Positions 57,001 to 64,000 of a DNA stretch of 64,000 bases are shown in pieces. The notes beneath the pieces are model-generated. The model was given only the letters and a program-made list of their open reading frames with translations. It did no database searches and was not told the DNA's origin. The first letter of the stretch is position 1, and each line of letters opens with the position of its first letter. Source of the DNA: Marsupella aquatica (taxonomy: Eukaryota > Marchantiophyta); contig OZ316897.1 of the NCBI GenBank assembly GCA_973895155.1, positions 23,188,001-23,252,000 of the forward strand, given 5' to 3'. The position numbers and the translations under genes were made by a program.

Positions 57001-57527
57001 GGCTTCACGCCTTCTTGGCGCATTAGATTGAAAATTTCGAGTGCAGATTCAGCATGATCACTCCTAGCGTATCCCGCAATCATGCTGGTCCAAGTGATAA
57101 CACTCTTCTTCTGAATTTGATCAAAAACTCTACGTGCATCCGATATACCTCCGCATTTGATATACACATTCAAAAGCGTGATTGCCACATATGGATTTTC
57201 GTGAATTCCACTCTCGATGATGCAATCATGAACTTGCTTGGCTCCTGAAAGGTCTTTCTGTTGCAAGCACATGTGCAGAACTTTAACATATGTGTACGAG
57301 TCTATAGCAATGCCTCGCTGTAGACGATCTTTCAACATAGCAATCGTTTGACCCGTGGTACCAGGATGCATATGCCTACTGCCAATCCGTTTTGCAGTGA
57401 CTTGAGACCGATCTCTCGTGCAATAACTAACATTAAATGGAAATCTGCAGTGAGTAACCAAATTCGCCCTTGCCTTAACCCACGCTGGGGTTGACCATCC
57501 ATCCACCCAAAGTGCTAGTCTTGTCAA
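54057..57527 (-). CDS. PLS-class PPR protein with E and DYW domains, expanded repeat tract (PPR gene 2)
   Basis: The single-exon frame encodes 1,156 residues and is a close paralogue of PPR gene 1, from the same MTRLALWVDGWSTPAWV start to the same GDYW end. It has eight VTWxxMIGG-type motifs where gene 1 has four; the extra ones are four 101-residue PLS triplets whose DNA repeats every 303 bp between about 54,960 and 56,690 are nearly identical, so the expansion is recent. The fifth residue of these motifs varies between Asn and Thr, a position that contributes to RNA base choice. The DYW domain keeps HSEKLAI, CSDCH and CSCGDYW. It should be an organellar C-to-U editing factor with a longer RNA footprint than gene 1; target unknown. 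Confidence 0.95.
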   Translation of the reverse strand: MTRLALWVDGWSTPAWVKARANLVTHCRFPFNVSYCTRDRSQVTAKRIGSRHMHPGTTGQTIAMLKDRLQRGIAIDSYTYVKVLHMCLQQKDLSGAKQVHDCIIESGIHENPYVAITLLNVYIKCGGISDARRVFDQIQKKSVITWTSMIAGYARSDHAESALEIFNLMRQEGVKPNEITYLSILNACSSPLALNWGKEIHQGIRHAGFESDVRVGSALVLMYAKCGCITEARKVFEKLTNRNVITWNVMIGACAQRGDGVEAYRLFLQMRRDGFEPNAITYTSILNASACDGGLAWVKDVHGHARKAGLESDLRVGSALVHMYAESGRIGDARLVFDRLDKRDVVTWTVMIGGLAKHGSGHEAYRLFLQMRREGFEPNAVTYVSILNASASAGSLEWVKEVHGHASKVGLESDLRVGTALVHMYAKSGSMDDARLVFERMEKHNVVTWNVMVGGLAQHGCGHEAYRMFLEMRRQGFEPNEITYVTILNASASAGALEWVKEVHGHASKAGLESDLRVGNALVHMYAKIGSIDDARLVFDRMEKRDGITWNVMIGGLAQHGSGHEAYRMFLEMRRQGFEPNEITYVTILNASASAGALEWMKEVHGHASKAGLESDLRVGSALVHMYAESGSIADARLVFNRMEKRDVITWTVMIGGLAQHGSGHEAYRLFLQMRREGFEPDAITYASILNASASAGALEWVKEVHGHASKAGLESDLRVGNALVHMYAKIGSIDDARLVFDRMEKRDVIIWTVMIGGLAQHGSGHEAYRLFLQMRREGFEPDAFTYVSILNASASAGALEWVKEVHGHASKAGLESDLRVGSALVHMYAESGSIADARLVFNRMEKRDVVTWNIMIGGLAQHGYGQEALELFRQMNADHVKPTETSFTAVLSACSHGGLVDDGRRIFSAMTQDYGIERTVFHYTLMVDILGRAGHVEEAKQLISEMPIEPDDVTWTALLGACRTYGNVELGELAANELFKLEPGKASTYVLLSNIYAAAGKWEKVSSVRTMMQERGVRKEPGRSWIEVHNKIHEFVVGDTSHPEAEAIYTELNKLSEKLKAEGYIPDTQLVLHDISEEDKELALCSHSEKLAIAYGLMHLPWGEPIRVSKNLRVCSDCHSATKYISKVTGREIIARDSNRFHHFKDGMCSCGDYW
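54960..56690. repeat. 303-bp tandem units inside PPR gene 2
   Basis: Each unit encodes one P-L-S triplet and carries the words CATCGCGTTTCTCCATTCT, GCATACATGTGAACGAGTGC and TTGCTAGCGTGGCCATGAAC at fixed spacing. Neighbouring units differ by only a few bases. Plus-strand frames with the same period are shadows. Confidence 0.9.
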
Positions 57528-59657
57528 CTTCTGATTGAACTCAGGTGCTCTGGGCTTCCTCTGTCAGCACCACAACCCACGATCAGATCTGCTACCAGGA
57601 TAATATCCAGGAGATTCCACGAGGTGCAATGAATTTGTGGTTATTTCTGACGACTATGTTTCCGGTGATCTTTCTACAATGAGTGTTCAGAAATGGATAG
57701 CAGACCGGTAAGCCTCTCGAGTTCTAGGGTGCATTCCTACCTCCGTCCAAAGGTGTATTTTCTTGTCTCCCTTGCTCTGCTGTGATCTTTGGTACAGATA
57801 ACTTGCAAAAGTTAAATGACTCCTTTGCAACTTAGAGTAACGGCTATCTGTCAAGAATGCAATGATCTTAGAATAGAATATTGAAATAATTGTGAAAGGC
57901 TTATCCAGGTATCAACAAGCTCGTTCCTTCTCCCGTATTTCACTGTACCCACAGAAAGGACAGAGTCAAGAGCCTATCGAATTGGTACTAAAATACTTCA
58001 GCCAGAAGTCACATGTTATCCTTGGGTTGTGTACAGGACAGACTCTTAGGGCATCTTGACAGGCGTTCATTTGTGAGTTGCCTACACTGTCCTTTCTGCG
58101 CTATACACAAACCATGGTACTAAAATACTTCAGCCAGAAGTCACATGTTATCCTTGGGTTGTGTACAGGACAGACTCTTAGGGCATCTTGACAGGCGTTC
58201 ATTTGTAAGTTGCCTACACTGTCCTTTGTGCGCTATACACAAACAAGAATCTCAGGTTTCTGAAAAGAGACTACTTAGAAATAAAGCCTAGCCATCATTT
58301 GTAGAATCCATCGTGATTAGACACAGATGACATGAACGTGAAAGCGCTTCCCTCCCTCTCCTACAATTCAGAAATAAAGGCTATCCATCATTCTTGAACT
58401 TGGATTATACAATCCGTGAAGTGACACATACGACATGAATGTAACAGCCTCCCTCCCCTCCCCTCCCGCGCCACTACACCCCTCCCCCCGGCCCCACCCT
58501 GTGCTTCTTAACACGAAAAAGGAATGAAACTTGAAGTTCAACTCAAGTCTTGATCACATAAGCCTCATAGCAGGAAATTCCTGCAACTATAAATGTCACA
58601 CCGTGGTGCTGGAACAAGAGTTTCTGGTTAAAAGTAGGTACGCATAACGTTGAAATCGCTCTTCAGTCTCATACCTGAAGGCCGTGTACAAGAACAATGG
58701 CGGATGCCAATACCAATCAAACCGGAAGATGAAGGATAAACTCTGCAAATCAAACGTCTTTGTTGAGAATGTATTGAAGGTCGTTTGGTCACATCAAATC
58801 CAACAGAATGACATTCATACAAAACTAATCATACCTGGCTGAGGACTGTTGCCTAAAGCGGTCCATATCCAAAAGTTCCATCGAGTCAGCTCCGTTCCCG
58901 TGCCGGGAATACGGAGCTCAATGGTACAGTTTTGAGAAATACGATCTTACCTGTTTGACAAATGTTCAAATCAGTCTAAGTAGTGCAATCTTGCAGAGCC
59001 CTCAAATTTCAAGTCTCATCTTTCCTTCCCATGGACTAAGGAAAGAATATTCATTACGCGAAGGCTCTGTCGGGGAAACCTTGCCCGGGCAGAGGAATCT
59101 CAGCTCAGCGTAACAGTTGGAGGAAGCCCTAGAAGCATAGCAGTAGCGGTATCTTCTCCAGGATCAATTCCTCCTGCTGGACTCTTTTACGAATCATCCC
59201 AGCTTTGCCATCAAAACTTGAGAATCAAAACTACAAGTTTTGAGAAGAAAAAGTATGAGAAGATCTTCCATCCAAACCCCAAAGCAACCCACCGTCATAC
59301 CTGCACATTGCCCTCTGAAAAACTATGGCGCGAGTGCTCTTGTTTATCGCCCTCCAGGAAAGAACCCTTTCCAACTGAAGTGTCCTGCATACCAAACGAA
59401 GAATTGACGACATTTCTTCAAAGAAGAACTTGTGAACAAGTGTTATGCAGACCGTGTAAGTAGCAAATTGGGCAGGCTCGACAATTCGTTCAGAACAACA
59501 ATTTGAAGCAAGTGGCAACAAAATTGATCCAGATTGTGACGGGAAATGAGGAGACGGGCAGCAGGAAACGTCATGCAAGAAATGAGCAAGACTTGAACCA
59601 GGATGGACAGTATCCCGGGCTGAAAAAGAGATTCTGTCCCGCTTCGTTGGGCGCTCA
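57528..59657 (-). other. 5' flank of PPR gene 2
   Basis: This is homologous to 12,951-14,920 and keeps the same minus-strand splice-donor-like sites and the 31-base hairpin at 58,888-58,918. A C-rich insertion (58,450-58,500) and a tandem duplication distinguish it. No protein domain is recognised. Confidence 0.5.
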
Positions 59658-60454
59658 GGGCATCCCCACTGGTCGCGCCATTTGCGGGCTTGTCGCGCCA
59701 TTTGCGGGCCTGTATTCGGGTTGTTTTCAGGGCCTGGGAAGGGCCGGGCCGTCGGTCCACCATTCACTCCGGAGGTGTCCCCCACCCAACCACTATAAAC
59801 TGGGCCGGTATGTTGCCCGGTTTGAACTATCGGGTCAGTTTGGTCCAAACTGGCCCGATAGTTTGACCCGTGAGCGACAGAGTCTGTCTATCCCCACGGT
59901 TTACAGCTTTCCTCGCTCGTAGTGCTTTCCTCGCTCGTAGTGCTTTCTAATGCAACGGTTTATGCAGTCTCAATGTAAGGATTCATGGATGTCCATCGCT
60001 GTTTCCCTCTTTTCGTTCATTCCTTTCCATTCCAATTCGGTGGCTGGCCGACGACGGTCTGTTCCAATTCAATGGACGAGACACTGACATGTTCGCGTAT
60101 ACGCAATCAAAAATAGGAATTGATTTATTGACGTCCATCATTGGATCCCTCTTTTCGTGCTGTCCATTCCGAAGATCTTCCGGTCCAATTTGATGGACGA
60201 AGTATAGACATTTGCGTGCATCTCTATTGTCACGGTTCACACATCCTCCTTTTGTAGGGACTTGATTTACGGATGACTGTGTTTCTCTTCTTTCTCTTTC
60301 AATTCCTATTTCCCACGAGAGTTTGAGTAGTGTGCACATCCTCAGCTCTTGCATGAACTAGGTCGTCCGTTGTTTTCTTAACTTCAGAGTTACTTGCTTT
60401 GTAGACATCGACCAGCTTTACTGGGTACAACTTTGGAATCAATTCACTAGCAGA
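59658..60454. other. GC-rich segment and leader region upstream of the Harbinger-like gene
   Basis: The segment starts GGGCATCCCCACTGG exactly where homology with PPR copy 1 ends, and such a sequence resembles PIF/Harbinger inverted-repeat ends. TGTCGCGCCATTTGCGGGC is duplicated nearby (59,680-59,720), CACTATAAACTGG near 59,790 may be a TATA box, and CTTTCCTCGCTCGTAGTG is repeated at 59,910-59,945. No matching right end was found. Confidence 0.4.
59825..59863. repeat. 39-bp near-perfect palindrome
   Basis: AACTATCGGGTCAGTTTGG and CCAAACTGGCCCGATAGTT are reverse complements at 18 of 19 positions, separated by a single T. It lies upstream of the Harbinger-like gene. Confidence 0.85.
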
Positions 60455-60473
60455 ATGGCGTCGAAAACTGCAA

Positions 60474-61794
60474 ATGCAAATGCGAGTGGAGCTAACACAA
60501 ATGGAACAGGAACAACTATGGTGGGAGACTGTGACACTTTGTGGGCCAATGTCTCTGATGGATTATTATAGTAGCCATAGAATTCGTAAACGAGGTGGCT
60601 CTAGGCAAGGTAAGGCTGCCAATGTTGATCGGGAGAGACAAGAGGGGCATGAGAGAATTTGGAAAGATTACTTCCGTGAGCAGCCAGTGTACAATGACGT
60701 AAAATTCAGAAGGAGGTTCAGTATGAGGAAACATATTTTCTGGAAAATTCACGATGCTGTTTGTGAGTATGACGCTTATTTTTTGCAAAAACGTGATGCT
60801 ACCAACGTTCTTGGTTTGTCTCCGATTCAGAAGATGACAGCTGCTCTTCGAATGCTCTCTCTTGGAATTTCGGCCGATGCAGTTGATGAATATTATCGGA
60901 TTGGGGAAACCACGGCTATGGAGTGTCTAAAAAGATTTGTTAGGGCCATTCGAGCAGTTTTTGACGGAGAATACCTTAGGCAGCCAACTAGAGAGGACAT
61001 GGAGAACCAGCTCAAAATTAACGAGGACAGGGGTTTTCTTGGAATGTTTGCCTCCCTGGATTGTATGCATTATCTGTGGAAAAATTGTCCCGTTGCGTGT
61101 CAGGGATTGTTTATCAATAAGGACGGAGAAATATCAATTGTCTTGGAGGAAATTGCTGACCAGTCATTATGGATCTGGCATGCCTACTTTGGTCTGCCAG
61201 GAGCCAACAATGATATCAATGTATTGGATAGATCTCCACTCGTGAACAACTTTCTTAGAAGCGAAGCTCATGAGATGGGCTTCACAATGAACGGTAAAAA
61301 CTATGATAGGTACTACCTTTTAACAGACTCCATATATCCTGATTGGTCAATTTTTGTTCCAACTATTCTGCTTCCACAAGGTGAGGCAAGGAAGTGGTTA
61401 CTTTTCAAAATGCCAAGAGGGTGCACGGAAAGATGTGGAGCGTGCCTTTGGTGTTTTGCAGGCCAGGTTTGCAATTATCAGAAACCCTGCAAGGATTCAT
61501 GACGTTCAAACAATCAAAGACATATGTTTAGCATGTGTCATCTTACATAATATGATTGTCCAAGATGAGAGATTAGAGCAGTTACCAGAAGAATGGGATC
61601 AGGGATCAAGATTGCTGAGGCGGTTCAGTGAAGGTAGGAGGCTACCTGCAACAGACTGGAAGCAATACTTAGCCGTCACATGCATTATTGAAGACACTTC
61701 AGTTCATTTTATGCTTCAAAATGACCTAGTAGACCATTTGTGGGCTTTGAAAGGTCGAGGGCATAGCTTTGATTATGTGAGCAATTCTGAGTAG
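60474..61794 (+). pseudogene. PIF/Harbinger-type transposase (DDE_Tnp_4), one frameshift
   Basis: The first frame (60,474-61,502) has the usual N-terminal helices (FRRRFSMRKHIFWKIHDAV), then FASLDCMHYLWKNCP with the first catalytic Asp, GANNDINVLDRSPL with the second, and YYLLTDSIYPDWSIFV. The third catalytic residue lies in the other frame (61,354-61,794): ARKDVERAFGVLQARF, followed by CVILHNMIVQDE. The join needs a one-base shift near 61,395-61,412, so this copy is dead unless the shift is a sequencing error. The family moves small DNA transposons by cut and paste and, in plants, includes the domesticated ALP1. The start is uncertain; an ATG at 60,455 lies in another frame. Confidence 0.85.
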
Positions 61795-62693
61795 TCTCAC
61801 GCCTTGACTTCCTTTGTTGTCTTCCACAGAGGACCGCAAAAATACTTCGCTAGTGAAGTGCCCACGATGTGATAGTTCTCTAACTTTGCTAGTGAGGTTC
61901 ATTCTTGCGATTGGTACTTGCAGTAACTGTGCATGTTCTGTTGCCGATTTGATTTTTGTAGCGAAAAGCCTAGTGATTGGAGGCCTCCTGCACTATTTTG
62001 ACATGGATGGTGATTCACGCAGTTCAATTTTTAATTCATTTGTAGAACTGTGTTGTCAGTTGAACTTCCCTACTTTTCCCCTTACTACCTACCTTTGATA
62101 GACAACGATAGACAGATTTGTGTACATATTTTCGTTAAAGTCCAGACAATGATTTCCCTCAATCATGCACCCAGTCTTTTATGAAATTCCAATGTAGTTC
62201 TATCGAACAAAAAAGCTCTTTCTCATGTTGTGTAAAGAGTTTCATCAGTAAAATCTGTGTGACCCAAATATCGTCTCTCCTTTCATTATTGATGTTCACT
62301 CTCCACGTGTGAAACTGTCTTGCAGCCCTGTTTGGTGTCCAACCTCGAGACTTCAATATTTATTCCCTGCGCTGTCGGATGAAGTTTGCCTCCAGAGTAT
62401 TGCATAACAAGTAAAGCAATCTTGATTTTTTAGGGATGACAATTTAGAACCTTTTAAGTGTCCTTTACTTTAGGTCAATCGTCATTGCAAGATCCTTCTC
62501 TCTTTTCAATGAGATCCGGTTTGTCATTTACCTTAGTTTTATACGAGGTTCTGATGTTCTGAAATTTACCTCTCTCACTGTGCGGCGAAGAAAATGATTA
62601 GCCACCTGTCAGATGTAAGTAGCTTGTGTCCACAATGATTTAGATATACAATCTCAAACCACAGCCCCACCAAGCTCACCAAATCTATTCCAA
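61795..62693. other. Unassigned DNA between two transposons
   Basis: No gene is recognised. A PIF/Harbinger right terminus was looked for and not found. Confidence 0.4.
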
Positions 62694-64000
62694 CACTACT
62701 ACATATTGGCCCCTTTTGCGAAGTTTTTTTTTTACGCCGGGATGGTCTTGCGATGTCATCGACTTCAGATATTTTGTGATCAAACACGCATCACAATAAA
62801 CCATGCTCACAGGTTCGCAACATGGTGTTGCGAAGCTAAATACCTGGCAATTTGTTTGAGATCAGATTGAATTCGCAACTCTTTCAGATACTATTCATCT
62901 CGCAAAGTATTTGTGGATCCGTGACCATCGCGACTGCATTTGGATCTCTTTTGTTTCATAATTTAGCGATAATAATGTACTCAAATATATATTGTGAACC
63001 TATTAGCTTCGCACAATATTGTGAAGCATAAATAGTCGCAAGTTACCGAATCCAGTTGATTCGCAAAGTTGAGAACACATTGGCATCACAATTACCGATG
63101 GTGTGTTATTCACAAAGTGTTCAGAAGTTGCTTCTTGACAAGCTTGAAAATGTTTTGCAAAGAGAGTTGTTTGAAAATTTTGTAGAATGGAAATGTTTGA
63201 GAGAGTTTCTTTACAAGATGGAGAATGCATGTGTTTAGGTTACAGCTAGGGTTTTCAAAAAGGTGGCATGCATGAGGATAGCTTTGGAAATGGCTAAGGT
63301 TGCATATATAACAGTGAGATGAAATTTCAAAGTCCAATTAAGTGTTTGTAAAACAAAAGAAGAAAAGTAATATGTTAATATAAATAAAACCATGATAGTT
63401 AGTTTAGGGTCAAATTCTGGGCCCACAACAAGTTTTACTACTAGTGCATCAAACCTGGTCCTCATCCTCGCCTCCATTTGACACAATAATAACGTCAGGT
63501 TTTTCCGAGATAATGGAACGGGACCGTGGCACATACGGTATAACAACTGACCACTCTAGGTCTGGTGGGTACGGAATATAGAAACACTGCTCAAGGTGAC
63601 TTGGGAATGTAAATGGTTAAGATGTTTGCCAATGAGATGGTTGAAAGCTAGTTGCTGATGTCTTCAGTCGAGTAAACCCACACTCATCAAGAAGTACCGT
63701 GCGATTATCACCAACCAGGTGAATTTTGAACCACTTACACTTGAAGACATACTCTTCAAATTTGGAATCAGCATCATAGGATATGATCAAGATCTCCTCA
63801 ATCTTCCCATAGTGAGGCACCACATCTCTGATCACATTAGTGTCATGACGGCTACTTTGTGAATCTTGCATGAACTGCCCTTGAACTCCACAATCAAAAG
63901 TTCTTCCCCTCTTCTCATCAAGGTCAGAAATCCTGAAATGCCTCCCTTGTGTCCACATTGCTGTTCTGGTTTGAACAAGTCTTAAAGGACCATGAACAAT
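62694..64000. mobile_element. CACTA (En/Spm) element, left part, runs off the window
   Basis: The terminus CACTACTACATATTGGCCCC begins at 62,694. From there to about 63,240 many TTCGCAA/TTGCGAA words occur in both orientations, as in CACTA subterminal regions. A DUF4216 coding region follows on the minus strand. The other end and the main transposase lie outside the window. Confidence 0.7.
63449..64000 (-). pseudogene. DUF4216 protein of the CACTA element, partial, one internal stop
   Basis: Reading from the right edge, the frame has DVVPHYGKIEEILIISYD and YVFKCKWFKI, the signature of DUF4216, a domain found next to Tnp2-type transposases in plant CACTA elements. A TAA at 63,617 interrupts it, but the same frame continues with PFTFPSHLEQCFYIPYP and SIISEKPDVIIVSNGGEDED, the expected C-terminal part of the domain, to the stop at 63,449. 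The N-terminal end is beyond 64,000. One nonsense change is the only visible damage. The role of DUF4216 is not known. Confidence 0.7.

Larger units (their letters stand above)
52895..59657. repeat. Segmental duplication, copy 2 (around PPR gene 2)
   Basis: This is the partner of 9,645-14,920 in the same orientation. It is longer because the PPR gene has four more 303-bp units and the 5' flank has a ~120-bp tandem duplication (CAGCCAGAAGTCACATG repeated near 57,998 and 58,131). It ends at GGGCGCTCAG, after which a GC-rich segment unrelated to copy 1 begins. Confidence 0.9.

Overview
The window looks like nuclear DNA of a land plant, most likely a non-seed plant (bryophyte, lycophyte or fern). 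The reasons are two intact, almost intronless PLS-class PPR proteins with complete E/DYW editing domains, a short run of the plant telomere motif TTTAGGG, and plant-type transposons (CACTA with DUF4216, PIF/Harbinger, DUF8039/DUF7869, Ty3 gag). I cannot name the species. Outside the two PPR genes, essentially every recognisable coding segment belongs to a mobile element, and most are nested in one another.

Layout. 1-2.4 kb: nothing recognised. 2.4-4.6 kb: CACTA-derived array of AAATGAC-type repeats with a ~410-bp tandem repeat, ending in a CACTA terminus. 4.6-6.5 kb: first copy (R1a) of a ~1.9-kb LTR-like repeat. 6.5-9.6 kb: no clear gene. 9.65-14.92 kb: PPR gene 1 with flanks, duplicated at 52.9-59.66 kb around PPR gene 2, which carries four more 101-residue PLS units. 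17.0-18.75 kb: decayed retroelement-linked protein (element D).

20.0-42.3 kb is the most interesting part. A large DNA transposon carries two divergent genes. On the minus strand is a three-exon gene whose product joins a ParB-like domain to an adenine-methylase-like domain. On the plus strand is a gene joining three DUF8039-like repeats to a DUF7869 (DDE-like) transposase. The space between them, and both introns of the ParB-like gene, are filled with tens of copies of an imperfect ~21-bp palindrome (GGAYAGRGATSATCYCTRTCC). Other elements have landed in it: element A (two-ORF cassette between inverted LTR-like arms), a Ty3 LTR-gag fragment and R1b interrupt the methylase gene; element C (4,012 bp, 5-bp target duplication) splits the transposase gene inside its third DUF8039 repeat. 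A second, decayed copy of the methylase part lies at 50.3-52.45 kb.

42.4-48.8 kb is a broken, inverted copy (B) of the element-A protein, itself interrupted by a 287-bp MITE with an 8-bp target duplication and by a 3.3-kb TIR element with a ~9-bp target duplication that contains R1c. 60.4-61.8 kb is a frameshifted PIF/Harbinger transposase. At 62,694 a CACTA element begins and runs off the right edge; its DUF4216 gene has one internal stop.

The four cassette copies (A, B, C, D) share a small globular N-terminal region, and A, B and C also a long coiled coil. The LTR-like regions of R1, A and C share a hairpin followed by TTCCGGCGGCGGAA. All five in-frame stops in C and D are TAG in places where CAG is expected, as left by deamination of methylated CHG sites, although amber readthrough cannot be excluded by eye.
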